A stretch of DNA of 64,000 bases from Notolepis coatsorum. Lineage: Eukaryota > Chordata > Actinopteri > Aulopiformes > Paralepididae. Where the stretch lies: assembly GCA_963971535.1 (NCBI GenBank), contig OZ020594.1, forward strand, positions 115,045,127-115,109,126, in the 5' to 3' direction. The notes below the pieces were generated by a model. The model made no database searches. It had not been told where the DNA came from and was given only the letters and a program-made list of their open reading frames with translations. This document shows positions 21,391 to 34,560 of the stretch, piece after piece (the first letter of the stretch is position 1; each line of letters opens with the position of its first letter). A program made the translations under genes and the position numbers.

Positions 21391-24300
21391 TTATAGGACT
21401 ACATTATGAGTTTCCAGTTGAGTATAGAGTGGATTCCAGAGTTCTTGAAATAAGTGACCCTGGTTGTGCTTTTCAAGCGTTATCTTTTCTAAGGGAAGAA
21501 ACTGAGATATTTGTTCTATGAACATATTGAATGTTGGTGCGATTTCATTTTTCCATAGAAGAAGTATACATTTCTTTGCAAAATATGTTATGTATACCAA
21601 CAGTCTGCATTTCTTTTGGTCTAAGTGGCAGTTTGTTATATTATTTAATAGATAGACACATGGTGATAACTCAAATTCCAACTCCATGACAGATTTAGTA
21701 AATAAGTGGATCTTGTTCCAGAAATGCTTCAATTTGCTACATTGCCAGAACATATGCAGAAATGTTCCTTCTTTAATTTTACATCTTGGGCAATTTGGTG
21801 AGTTTTCTTTCGAGATTTTGTGCATTTTTACAGGAGTAAGGTAGAATTTATGAATAAATTTGAAATTACTTTCTTTGATCTTATTGCTTGTAAAGGGAAA
21901 GAAAGTTCGATCACAGATATCTTGCCAATTGTTTTCTTCAAATTTCGTTGCCAGGTCCGTCTCCCAGCATCTTAATAGAGCTGGGAAGACTGTTTGGCAT
22001 TCATTAGTTAGAATTTCATATAGTTCACTGATTTTACCTTTAATTGTGGATGAGGTAGTTAGTTTTTCTTCCAATTCTGTCATTTCAAAGCTTAACTTGT
22101 TTTCTTTAGTAAGTGAACTTAAAGTGCTTTGAATTTGCATATATTTTAAGAAGTCTGAGTTAGGAATGTTGTATTCTTCTCTTAGCTCCTGAAATGCTTT
22201 TAATTTCCAGTTTTTATGAAAAAGGTCTTTAAGTTGAGTTACCCCCAAGTGTCTCCACTTGTTTATATCAGTTGAATGAAAATATTTTTTTAGGTCAGGG
22301 TTTTGATGAATAGGTGAATAAACAGAGATGCATTTAGTTATGCCAAACTTTTTCGAGCAATCTTTCCATGCAGATAGGGTATTCACAACCGTGAAATATT
22401 GCTTTATATTTTCTATTTTGTCAAAATTCTTTATAAAAAAAAGAGAGTTTAGAGGTAAAGGATCAACCTGTCCCGCTTCTATCTGTATCCAGTGTGAGTC
22501 TGGTCCTCCCAATGACCATGATACTATAGTTCGAAGTTGGGCTGACCAGTAGTAGTGTTGGAGATTGGGAAGACCTAGACCACCCATGGACTCAGGTTTC
22601 ATAAGAGTCAGTAATTTAATCCTTGGTTTTTTATTGGACCAAATAAATTTTGAGATACGTTTATTCAATATGTTAAAATATGTTATAGATAGGTAGCAGG
22701 GTACATTTTGAAAGAGAAAGTTCAATCTCGGAAGGATATTCATCCTGATGACGTTTATCCTTCCTAGAAGGGATAGGGGTAGTTTGTCCCATCTACCTAG
22801 ATCTGTGTTAATTTCAATTGTAAGAGGAGTGTAATTTTTTTCAAATAAATCATTTAATTGCGGTGTAAAGTGTACTCCCAAGTATTTGAAGCCTCCTGGT
22901 GACCATCGAAATGGGTAGGATTTCTGCATTTCTTTTGTTGGTTTCATATGTAGGAGACATGCATTAGATTTATTATAATTTATCTTGTATCCTGAGTACT
23001 TTCCAAATTGTTCGATTGTGTTATACAGATGTAATAAGGAGTTTTCTGGTTGCTCAATGTATAGAACAATGTCGTCAGCATATAAAGATATTTTGTGTTC
23101 AACCTTATCGATATACACTCCTTTTATGTTAATGTTGTCTCGTACAGATGCAGCCAAAATTTCTATTATTATTGCGAATAATGAGCTTGACATTGGGCAC
23201 CCCTGTCTTGTTCCTCTCATTAAGAGAAACGGATCAGATGTATTGCCATTAGTAATAACTGCTGCTTTTGGAGTTTGATAAATTGCTTTAATCCACTGGA
23301 TAAAATTTGACCCTATATTAAGTTTTTGCAACACGTTAAAAAGAAAGTTCCACTCGACTCTGTCAAAAGCCTTCTCTGCATCCAGAGATAGGAGTAGAGA
23401 GGGCCTCTGTTTTAGATTCAAATGATTGGTTATATTTAATAACCGTCTGATGTTATCGGTAGCATATCTTCCCTTAACAAATCCAGCCTGATCTGGGTTT
23501 ACCAATTTCGGCGTGATGGTTTCAAGTCTTTTCGCTAATGCTTTGGTGATAGTCTTATAATCATGATCTAAAAGACTTATAGGTCTGTATGATGAACAGT
23601 CTAGTGGATCCTTACCACTTTTATGCAGTACTGTGATGTTTGCCAAGCTCATTGTTTGAGGAAGTGCCTTGTTGCGTCCAAAGTTGTTAATCATTCCCAT
23701 AAAAATGGGTTTCAAGTCATTCTAGTACTCCTTATATAGCTGTGCCGGGAAGCCATCTGGTCCTGGACTTTTGTCTATAGGCATTGAATTAATTGTTGCT
23801 AGTATTTCTTGTTCGGTAAAGGGTGCATTAAGACTCTCTTGATCTGATTCTGAGAGCTTTGGCATTTTGATACCTTCTAAGAATCTATCCAGTTCCTCCT
23901 GTGTGTAATTACTTTGAGATTTGTATAGTATATTGTAATACTCCTGGAATGCCTGATTGATTTCTTTTGGATGATGTGTGATGTTGCCCTTGAACCGAAT
24001 TGCTTTTATAGTCCTTTCGGCTTGTTCTTTTTTTAGTTGATGGGCTAATAGTTTACTGGGTTTGTTGCCAAATTCATAGTGTTTTTGTCTAACCTGATTC
24101 ATTTGTTGCATGATTATATTTGTAGTCTTGATATTTAATTTGGCTCTGGCAGTTACTAAATGTTTCCAGTTGTCTTCTGTTGCTGCAACTTTATGGAGGG
24201 CTTCGCATCTTTCAATTTCTTTTTCTAGTTCTTTTGTGTGTGCGATTTCTTCCCTTTTACTAAATGATGTGTATGAGATAATATGTCCTCTTAAAGTGGC

Positions 24301-25693
24301 TTTTGCAGCTTCCCAGATTATGTTTGGGTCCATGCTAGGATCATTGTTTTCATCTATGTAATTTTTAATCCATACCTTCATTTTTGATCTAAATGTTTCA
24401 TCCCTCAGCAATGAGGTATTGAATCTCCATTGCCTACGAGTGAACTTTTCTCCATCCAGAGATTCCAGACGAACGGTCAAGTCAATTCTCGCATGGTCTG
24501 ATAGTGTGATTGGATTGATACAACAGTTTTTTACCATGTGAAGATGTCTTGAGTAGATCAAAAAGTAATCAATCCTAGAATATGAGACATTGGCGTTTGA
24601 ATAGTAAGTGTAGTCTTTAACCTTTGGATTTAGTTCCCGCCACACATCAACTAGGCCACTTTCTTTGCATAAACCTTTGAGTACTTTTATGGACTTTGGT
24701 TTGTTACTTTTAGACTGTGTGGTCTTGTCCATCTTCTGATTCAGTGCACAGTTAAAGTCTCCGCCTATGACCCCAAATCCTTTGCAGTTTTCGTTGAAAA
24801 GCAATACCATATCTGACATAAATGCAGGGTCATCTGTGTTAGGAGCGTAGATATTAAGGAAAGTGGTAGATATTCCATTAATAGAACCTGAAATCAAAAC
24901 ATATCGCCCATTTGGGTCAGTGATTTTTGTCTCTAATTTAAATGGCGTGTTTCTATTGATTAGAATAGCAGTTCCCCCTGGGCGGTTAGGTGGTCGAGCG
25001 GAGATTGCGTTCGTCACCAGCCCCGGAGCTGTGAGCTTGGTTCGCCTGTTCGAATCCAGCTCACAGCTCCGGGGTTGTCACCAGCTTGGCTGGCCGTCTG
25101 CACTGATACAATTGGCTGTATCAGAGGGTGGGAGAAGCTGGCGGGGTGGGTCCGGGTCGTTGTAAACAGCGACTCCTACAGTTCGGTCGGGGCGCCTGCT
25201 AAGCGCGGATTGGACGTGAGGGGGATAGTGTGGTCCTCCCACACGCTACGCCCTCTCAATGAGAATCCGCGCTGCCAGGTGAAAAGAAGCGGTGATTGGC
25301 TGGACGTGTGTCGGAGGAAGCACGTGGTAGCCTCCACTCTCCCAAAAATTATCTGACTGTGGGGGGTAAAGCGCAGCGACCAGGAAGGGACTGGGAATTG
25401 GCATACGACTAACATTGGGATGGGAGAAAATCGGAGGAAAATGGAGGGGGAAAAAGACCAATAAAAAAAATAATAATAATAGCAGTTCCCCTACTGTGAC
25501 TTTTGTATGAAGAAAAATACACTTGTCCCACCCAATCCTTTTGTAGCTTTAAATGTTCAATTTCTGATAAGAATGTTTCTTGCAGGAAGGCTATATGTAC
25601 CATCTTATCTTTTAGAACAGATAATTTTTTTGCCCTTATAATGGGATTACCCAAGCCTTTGACATTCCATGAGTTTATTATCAAATCCGACAT
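21391..25693 (-). pseudogene. L1 ORF2 copy C, broken by a stop and a SINE
   Basis: It starts MSDLIINSWNVKGLGNP at 25693 and reads through the endonuclease (FLQETFL, IGGDFNCALN, LSDHARID). The SINE at 24978..25477 splits it after HSRGTAI, and a single in-frame TAG at 23722..23724 lies between KEY and NDLKP. RT follows with SYRPISLLDHDYK, QAGFVKGRY, LSLDAEKAFDRVEW, RQGCPMSSSLF and YADD (complement of 23071..23082). The C-terminal CPRC...HMFWQC motif is present, ending at 21391. Apart from the SINE and one stop the frame is intact. Confidence 0.87.
24978..25477 (+). mobile_element. tRNA-headed SINE, copy 2
   Basis: The 14-bp target repeat AATAGCAGTTCCCC lies at 24964..24977 and 25478..25491. 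It is nearly identical to copy 1, including the 17-bp hairpin around the B box (25021..25037 with 25058..25074). It lies antisense in L1 copy C and ends in an A-rich, AAT-extended tail. Confidence 0.9.
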
Positions 25694-25838
25694 AATGGTT
25701 GCAAAATCTTATTAGTATTACTTATGAGTATGTCAAGTTGTTCTAAAGCATATATTGTCACTGTATGCATTGAGATATTTAGAAAAGAAAATAACAAACA
25801 ATAAAGAAAAAGACAATAACATACAATTATACACCCTT

Positions 25839-26306
25839 TGGTTGTATGGAGAGAACATTTATATTTTCATCAGTCTGCATCATTGATTTGGGTATATGGA
25901 GAGAAAATCTTTTTTTTCATCAGTCTGCATCATTGATTCGGGTATATGTAGATGAATAAATTATATTTTCATCAGTCTACAGCATTGGTCTTGTGTAGTG
26001 TTTGGTGAATTTATTGTATATTTGCACATTCTCTGCGTACTTCACTTACAGTACTCTAATCACTGAGAAGTAGAATTGCTAAATGTGTTTTAGGTTAAGC
26101 ACAGCAGTGTGTGTAACTGGTTCAAACAGAATTAAGTCATATGAAACGTGTGTTTCATATGGTAACAAAATGAAGTTTTTATAAATGAGTGTATGGTTTT
26201 GACAAGTGTTTAATTTAGCAAAGGATCTGAGGTGTTCTGATAATTGTGTGTGTGGTTGTGCTAATTGTGTGTTTTGAAACACCAGGCCCCGTTTTCAAAA
26301 TCATGC
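25839..26306. repeat. Right arm of the fold-back element, with 50-bp tandem units
   Basis: CATCAGTCTGCATCATTGAT occurs at 25868 and 25918, and as CATCAGTCTACAGCATTGG at 25970, spaced 50 and 52 bp. The third unit is the complement of sequence near 20470..20515. The remainder to 26306 is A/T-rich, with a palindromic CATATGAAAC/GTTTCATATG near 26139..26162. No gene. Confidence 0.65.
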
Positions 26307-26581
26307 TTAACACATTGTGCGCCAATACCGTTGTACGACGTGTTTCAAGTTAATGCGAATTCTGCCAGATCACGGCGTACAACGTTATTGGTCTGTTTAA
26401 ATTTTTGTTCAATTTTCCCAGTCTAAACATGAGCGTGGAGCTTTCTGACATGTGTTTGACCCTCAGGCTGCATTTCCTCTCATATTACACTAGGTGGCAG
26501 TATCCCCCTATGTTCTAACACTGTATCACAAGCTGAATGGTTATTGAATCTCGGGGACACCCTATAATGAATCTGAGCTGT

Positions 26582-26616
26582 GATTGGTCAGTGCACCTGG
26601 CCGCAGGTATATAAAG
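26582..26616 (+). promoter_or_regulatory. Probable piggyBac core promoter
   Basis: ATTGG at 26582..26586 (inverted CCAAT box) lies about 20 bp before TATATAAAG at 26608..26616. A GA-rich leader follows. The SINE at 26717 sits between this promoter and the ATG at 27448. Confidence 0.55.
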
Positions 26617-26716
26617 CTCACGCCGTCCCATACTCGATGAGTTTTTGCGAGTTGTTTGAGAGAGAGAGAGATAGAGAGAGATATATTTACAGTGATTCAT
26701 GAGAGCAGAGTATAGT

Positions 26717-27214
26717 ATAGTATTTTTTTTTTTTTTTTTTAATCTTTTTCTCCCTCTTTTTTCCTCCGATTTTCTCCCATCCCAATGTTAGTCGTTATGC
26801 CAATTCCCAATCCCCTTCCTGGTCGCTGCGCACTTACCCCCCACAGTCGGTCTGGGAGAGTTGAGGCTATCACGTGCTTCCTCCGACACACGTCTAGCCA
26901 ATCAACCGCTTCTTTTCACCTGGCAGCGCGGACTCTCACTGAGAGCGTGTAACGTGTGGAAGGATCACACTACCGCCCTTAGATCCTATCCGCGCTTAGC
27001 AGGCGCCCCGACCGAACTGTAGGAGTCGCTGTTTACAATGACCCGGACCCACCCCGCCAGCTTCTCCCACCCTCTAATACTGCCAATTGTATTAGTGTGA
27101 ACGGCCAGCCAAGCTGGTGACAACCCCGGAGCTGTGAGCTGGATTCGAACAGACGAATCCAGCGTCTCCGGGGTTGGTGACGAACGCAATCTCCGCTATG
27201 CCACCTGACCGCCC
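26717..27214 (-). mobile_element. tRNA-headed SINE, copy 3 (second subfamily)
   Basis: The 13-bp target repeat AGCAGAGTATAGT lies at 26704..26716 and 27215..27227, with poly-T on the left edge. The head, read on the minus strand, has A box TGGCATAGCGG and B box GTTCGAATCC. The left hairpin arm differs from copies 1 and 2 (CCCCGGAGACGCTGGATTCG). Confidence 0.88.
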
Positions 27215-27811
27215 AGCAGAGTATAGTCTTATAGTATTTGTAGTAGTAGTATTAGTCATAGCTCAGGTAGTATTAGTAGCAGTATTAGAATTAATTGTAA
27301 GTTATCAGCTATGCTTTAGAAGTACCTAGTCGTGCTATCTAGTAGTACTTTGTGAGGAGTAGTGGTAGTCGTAGGTAGTCTATCTTAGTAGTAGTTGTAA
27401 TATTAGTTTGATTATTTAGTCGTTATATTAGTTATTAGTTATTTAGGATGAAGAAGCGTAGTGTAGGGAAGAAGGTAGCGAAGAGGCCGATGGACGATCA
27501 AACAAAGTTGTCTTTCGGACCTGTGGCAGCTCCAACGACCGGGCCGGGCCGTGAGACCGTCGCTGGGCCCAGCGACGTCTCTCGCCCCAGGAGCTTATCC
27601 CCCCGTCGCGGTACCAGAAAGAGGAAGGAGACTGTCCGAGCTAGGGAATACGTTTCATCGGATAGTGATTCCACTGATCATGAGTCGGACTGCAGCGGAA
27701 CCGATTGGAAACCACCAGGTGAGGTCGTTTGGCTATCATAAAATTGTGTGTGCGCAACAACGTGTATTGAGATCATGCTTTACCTAACGCTAATGTATTC
27801 ATTGTATACTG

Positions 27812-28943
<1,132 letters not shown>

Positions 28944-29524
28944 GTATACTGTACTGTCCATGTGAATATGTATACGTTAGTTCGCCAACCAACGTCATTA
29001 TTATTTATTTATTATAGATGCGACTTCATCGGATGATGAACTGGGCCTTCGACCATGATATCACGGTGCGTGCAGCTCATTTTGACGCATGTATCTCTTG
29101 AACTGAGCTCATATTTATTTACATAGCGTGTCTAATGTATATAATATACATATACACGTTCAGATCGATGAATTAGAATATCGTGGAAATGTTATTTTTT
29201 ATTCAACTCAAAAAGCTAAAGTCTTGGAGATTATAGATTCACAGTCTAATTCCAAGTTATTTTGTGTGTCCATCAGGTTGAACTAAGTGTGTATTCTTCT
29301 TTTGTATATAGAAATGTCTCTTTCTTCACTCAGTACTGTCTTTTTGGGTGCATTTTGCACAAATTACTTCATCAATACAGCTAAATATGTGTAAATGTCC
29401 ATATTCTAATGGAATTCTTTCTAAAAATCACTAGGCCTATCTCTTGAGCCATGCTTGCTTTGTGTGTCATGTGCTTGCTACCAGGTGTTGGGCAGAGAGG
29501 GGGAGGTCATGAAATCACTTCATG

Positions 29525-29587
29525 AAGGTCATGAAATCACTTTGATGTAACTCCCCCCGTGTGGCATCAAAGTGATTTCATGACCTT
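29525..29587. repeat. Perfect 23-bp hairpin
   Basis: 29525..29547 (AAGGTCATGAAATCACTTTG + ATG) is the exact complement of 29565..29587, with a 17-base C-rich loop. A partial direct copy of the arm precedes it at about 29504. It lies in intron 2 of the transposase gene. Confidence 0.9.
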
Positions 29588-29640
29588 GATGTAAGGCAGG
29601 GCTAGACTGCCCTGATTGATGTCTGTCCCCTCTGACACAC

Positions 29641-29649
29641 CTTTGTGTT

Positions 29650-29737
<88 letters not shown>
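29641..29737. repeat. GT microsatellite
   Basis: Nearly pure (GT)n of about 95 bp in intron 2. The antisense His-Thr and sense Val-Cys frames are artefacts. Confidence 0.97.
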
Positions 29738-29740
<3 letters not shown>

Positions 29741-29857
29741 TGGGAGCAGCATGTTTGGTTGGGGGATGTGTGTGTCACTGTCTGCTGCTGTGCTGTCTGC
29801 CTCCTAGACATGGTCTTGCAGTGGGATCATAGCGCTTTGATATCATCCCTTTTCCAT

Positions 29858-30005
29858 ACTCATCCTCTCCTCTCTTCACACTACTCATCTCCTCTTTTCC
29901 TTACTTCTCTCCTCTCCTCCTCTATCTCCTCTCTTCTCCCTACTCCTCTCCTATCTCCTCTCCCCTCCTTTTGTTTGCACTCCTACTCCTCTCCTCCATC
30001 CTCTG
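29858..30005. repeat. CT-rich polypyrimidine tract
   Basis: CTCCTCTCTTC/TACTCCTCTCC words repeat irregularly over about 150 bp. Confidence 0.85.
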
Positions 30006-30035
30006 TACTTTGATGGAAGACACTCCTCTCAGTTC

Positions 30036-30038
<3 letters not shown>

Positions 30039-30114
<76 letters not shown>

Positions 30115-30131
30115 GTGCGTGTGTGTGTGTC
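30039..30131. repeat. GT microsatellite
   Basis: A second (GT)n of about 90 bp with GC interruptions near the right end. Confidence 0.97.
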
Positions 30132-30259
30132 ATACATGAACAGCTAAACATTCTAATTTATTGAATGTGTGTCTCTCCACACACACTAATTCACTTTGAT
30201 CCCCCACATTCTAATTTAAATATGTATTTATCACTAGACTCTCTCTCCCTATCTGTTTC

Positions 30260-30263
<4 letters not shown>

Positions 30264-30320
<57 letters not shown>
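30264..30320. repeat. TA microsatellite
   Basis: Pure (TA)n ending in a T run, 85 bp before exon 3. Confidence 0.97.
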
Positions 30321-30327
<7 letters not shown>

Positions 30328-32715
30328 TATACACCGTGGGAAGTGTGAAATGCAATTATCTGTGTATTTGGAAGACACAGCTGATCATGACATTATGTAT
30401 TATAGGTTCCGACACCGATTCCGTATCCGGTGGCGAGGGAGCAGGCACCCGGCCATTTCTAGGTATGGACTAATACTATATAACATACTGCATTCATGTG
30501 TGTGTTTACTGTATGCGTAGATATGTGTGTAAATTGTGCGGATGTGACAATAAAACTGACTGAATTCGATATCCCAGATTCTGGAGCAGAGAGCGATGAT
30601 GCCCCGGCAGCCCCGCTGGGCCGAGCATGCAGCAGGAGCGTGTCACCTACTCCTACAGGTGAGTGTCTACATAATAATACATAATGCTATATATATATCA
30701 TGTAAATAAAAGGACAATACATCTAATATAATGTATTGTAATGTGTTACCTTCCTGTGATTCCAGAACCAGAGGGGAGTCAGGGGACAGATGTTCCAGAA
30801 CCCGGTGCAGGGAGAACACACCCATCTAAGAGGGGTAAGTTGGCCTCACTCTGCACACCACGTCCAGCTCTGACCTCTGACCCCCACACCACATCCAGCT
30901 CTGACCTCTGACCCCCACACAACATCCAGCTCTGACCTCTGAACCCCACACACACTCACTCATTCACTCACACACAGTTTGTAACTACATGTTATATGAA
31001 TGTTTGTCTACAGTAGGGGTGTTATGACAATTGTATATTTGTATAATTGACAGGTCGCGGGGTGCGACGAGGAGCGAGGAGCAGGTCGGTGGTGCGCCGT
31101 AAGAGCCAGGAGGATGCCTGGTCTCGTGAGGGCTGGGTGCCTCGTAGACTGCCCTTCACAGCCCAACCAGGACCGCTCTAGGACGCCGCGGCACTGGAGT
31201 CTGCCCGGCCTGCAGACTGGCTAAATTTGTTTTTAACTGATGACTTCCTCAACATGATCATTGCCCAGACCAACCTGTACGCGGATCAGTCCATTGCCCT
31301 GCTGGATCCCACACTAACTAGTAGCAGGGCACTGGCTTGGAAGCCCCTCTCACTGAAGGAGCTCAAGGAGTTCCTTGGCCTGTTATTTTTAACCGGTGTA
31401 ATTCCGAAGCCTCGCTTGGATATGTTTTGGTCCACAGACGAAATGATCCTCACACCGTTCTTCTCTACCACCATGCCAAGGAACCGTTTTGAACTAATAT
31501 GGCGCTTCCTCCACTTCGCCGATAATACAGCCCTAGATGTGAGAGACAAACTGTGCAAGGTACGGCCTGTAGTCGATCATGTGATGTCGTGGTGTAAGGA
31601 GCTTTACCAGCCCAGCCGCGACATTGCCATCGATGAGGGGATGCTGGCATGGCAAGGACGCCTCGCATTCAGGGTCTACAACCCAAACAAGCCAACCCGA
31701 TATGGCATCAATGATTCGCACAGGATATTGCTTCGCCTTTCAGCCGTATTGTGGGGAGGGGGGGCACCTGGGGGACACAGTCGTCGGTCTGCTTGGACGT
31801 TTGGCCGGCTTAGGCTATACGCTGTACATGGATAATCTCTATAACTCTGTGACCCTGTGCGACAGGCTCCGACAGTTGAGGACCGGCGTCTGTGGTACCC
31901 TCAGGAAGCACCGGGGGGAGCCAGCCATCATAAAAAACCTGACCATTGCTGACATCAGTGTGGGTCAGACCATTGCCATGAACAACCAGCAGGTCATGAT
32001 CATGGCATGGTGGGACAAGAGGATCGTGAAGATGATCACCAGCTTCCATGAGGACACAATGGAAGTGGCACACGTTTGGCAGAAAGGTCGTTCAGTGAGG
32101 GTGGAGATGCTAAAGCCGATATCTATTATAGCTTATAATAAATACATGAACGGAGTTGATAAAATGGATCAGAACCTATCGTACTATCCGTGTACACAGA
32201 AGACTGGAAAGTGGACCAAAAAGTTTGTGATATATCTGATCCAAATATGTTTGTACAACTTGTTTGTCTTGTACAGAGCCAGGCACCCCAGAGGGTATTA
32301 TAATAACCTCCTCCGGTACACCATGGCTGTGGGACGGACCTACACAGGGGCTAAGGAGTTAAAAATTCCTGGGGTGGCAGGGGTGAGGAGGAGGGAGGTG
32401 GGGGTGAGAAGGAGGGGGGTGAGGAGGAGGCAGGGGCTGAGCACGTGGGGCGTGGCAGGCAGAACGACCCTAGGGCCCCAACGGGGGACCCGCAGAGCAG
32501 ATTAGTGGGTGGCTTTGGGGCACATGGTATGATGGCCTACGCAGCCACCGCGAAGAAAAAGCTACCATGTAGGGTATGTCGGGTCTGCAGTAGGCGTGGC
32601 CTCAGGAGTGAGACAAGATACTATTGCACATCGTGCAATGTCCCCCTGCATCGTGAGAAATGCTTCGTTCTGTACCACACAAAGAAGGATTATTCTAAAT
32701 AGTTTCTTTATTAGT

Positions 32716-32790
32716 TGTCATACAGAAGTACAGAATACTACTAAATAATCTGTCATACAGAAGTACAGAATACTTCTAAATAATCCATCA
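32716..32790. repeat. 36-bp tandem duplication and TATAG repeat nearby
   Basis: TGTCATACAGAAGTACAGAATACT repeats twice just after the transposase stop. At 32876..32930 a (TATAG)n/(CATAG)n pentanucleotide array follows. Confidence 0.85.
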
Positions 32791-33237
32791 TTGTGTGATA
32801 CAGAGAGAAACATGTGGATGCGTACTTCACCATACCATGTGTACCACTCCGGTAGATAGTATAGCTAGCTGAGTGAGTATAGTATAGTATAGTATAGTAT
32901 AGCATAGCATAGCATAGTATAGCATAGTGGGTAGTTGTACTGTTTTCTGTACAAGACAAATGCGTTGCACAGATGTATTTGGGCCACTGTTGTAAATATT
33001 GCATAGGCATGTTTGGACCACTTGCAGATGAGACGTTATGTTAGTGATCTAGCTTTGTCAACTCCATTCATCATTTGCCCTGTGGAGGCTGGTGATCATT
33101 TTGTGTATATAGTTTATTGCAGTTATTTTATTTTTATTTTTTTATTATCTTTTCCCCCCCCTCCTTTTTACCGTTTGCACAGAACCAATGGTTGCTGGCA
33201 GTCACCCAGTTTATACTTTTATAAAGTATATACTGTT

Positions 33238-34138
33238 TGTTAGGGTTTGAAACCGACCTCAACAGCACGGCACAGACAGGTAGTTCAGAGTTAGCCAAAC
33301 ACTAGGGCGTATTTATTTACAGAATCAAAAAGAGTCAAGAAACAATTCTGAACAACAAAAAAGGAGACTGCCTTCGGCAGAGTTATCTGCGGCTCTGCAG
33401 ATCCTCTCGGTGTTAGAGGTGGGGAATCGGCGTTGACGCCGTTGCGGCTCTGCAGATACTCCCAGCTCCAACTCGGAGTGGAAACGGAGAGAGAGAGAGA
33501 GATCAACAGTCCAACAGTACACAGAGGCAGTACAGTTCAGTCCTCCCTTAGCTGAGTCCAGAACAAAACAAAACGGTCCTTCTTCAGTGTTTATCCAAAA
33601 CACACAATTTAGCTGAGTCCAGTGCAAACAAAAACGATACTCTTCAGTGTTATCCAAAACACACAATTTAGCTGAGTCCAGTGCAAACAAAAACAATACT
33701 CTTCAGTGTTATCCAAAACACACAATTTAGCTGAGTCCAGTGCAAACAAAAACGATACTATCCAAACACACAAAAACAGATAATCCAAAAAGGGTTTGGT
33801 TCCAAAACTCACCAAAGCGCAAACGCGTAAAGCGGGCAACGAGGCGCAGCTCCAAACGGAGGATCAAGGTATTCACCAGCGGCAATCCAAAGATGTCCTG
33901 GAGGGAAAGTAGACGAGGCACAACAACGGGGGGAAAGCAGGAAGAAGCAGTAGTATTCAAAATGACCCGACATCGATTGAAAGAAGGTCCCAGTATATGA
34001 AGCCTCTGGAGCGCTAATCACAAACTACGACAGGTGCGTGATGGAATTGGTAATCGCTCCAGAAGCGTGTGGCGGGGAATGCACCAATCAACACAGTACC
34101 TTAAAGGAGCGTGTGGCGGGGAACGAACCAATCCTCAC
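33238..34138 (-). mobile_element. Solo LTR
   Basis: ACTGT(T) flanks it (33232 and 34139). A neighbouring repeat unit (34430..34460) shows the uninterrupted text TTATAAAGTA...TTGGTAAA, that is, the empty site. Read on the minus strand it has a TATA-like CATATACTGG near 33998 and AATAAATACGCCC near its end. A related copy lies at 52587. No internal retrotransposon genes adjoin, so I infer LTR-LTR recombination. The ends are not canonical TG..CA. Confidence 0.6.
33542..33765. repeat. 59-bp tandem array in the LTR
   Basis: AGCTGAGTCCAG starts at 33550, 33611, 33670 and 33729, each followed by (T)GCAAACAAAAACGATACTC or a variant. The related LTR at 52587 has a single unit. Confidence 0.88.
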
Positions 34139-34182
34139 ACTGTTGGTAAAGTACCGTGAATGTTCCAGCATACTTTTTCTAA

Positions 34183-34345
34183 TGCAGTCCATTGGCCTCT
34201 TATTTATAACCGGTGTACTTTGGAAGCCTGTCTTGGATATTTTTTGGTCCACAGATCATCTGGCGCTTCATCCATTTCTCAGACAATGCAGCCATCGATG
34301 CGAGAGACAAACTGTATAAGATATGCCCTGTAGTTGATCATGTGA
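34183..34345 (+). pseudogene. Second piggyBac transposase fragment
   Basis: IGLLFITGVLWKPVLDIFWSTD, then (after a deletion and frameshift) IWRFIHFSDNAAIDARDKLYKICPVVDHV, matches residues of exon 6 near 31370..31580 with substitutions. About 60 bp present in exon 6 are missing. It is a relic of a related copy lying in the 3' region of the main element. Confidence 0.75.
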
Positions 34346-34352
34346 CGTGCCT

Positions 34353-34560
34353 GTACTGTGAATGTTACCAGCATACTTCTAATGCACAGAAACAATGGTT
34401 GGTTCTGATGACAGTCACCCAGTGTATACTTTTATAAAGTATTGTGTTGGTAAATTACCATAATTGTACACTGTACTGTGAATGTTACCAGCATATTTAT
34501 CTAATGCACAGAAACAATGGTTGGTTCTGATGACAGTCACCCAGTTTATTGTACATCTTC
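34353..34560. repeat. Degenerate 120-bp tandem repeat
   Basis: CTGTACTGTGAATGTTACCA occurs at about 34350 and 34472, each followed by CTAATGCACAGAAACAATGG. An earlier unit is split by the solo LTR (about 33176..33236 and 34139..34185). Confidence 0.75.

Larger units (their letters stand above)
20773..25838 (-). mobile_element. L1-type LINE copy C, antisense, 5' truncated
   Basis: ORF2 and a long 3' UTR are on the minus strand. An AATAAA lies near the 3' end (about 20795). A near-perfect target repeat, TTTGGTTATATG at about 20769 and TTTGGTTGTATG at about 25834, marks the limits. No ORF1 is present. The 3' UTR contains a CA/TG microsatellite. A SINE interrupts the endonuclease. It is a different L1 subfamily from copies A and B. 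Confidence 0.8.

Noticed and set aside
29602-30137. Frames rich in His-Thr or Val-Cys
   Set aside because: They are translations of GT/CA microsatellites, not proteins.
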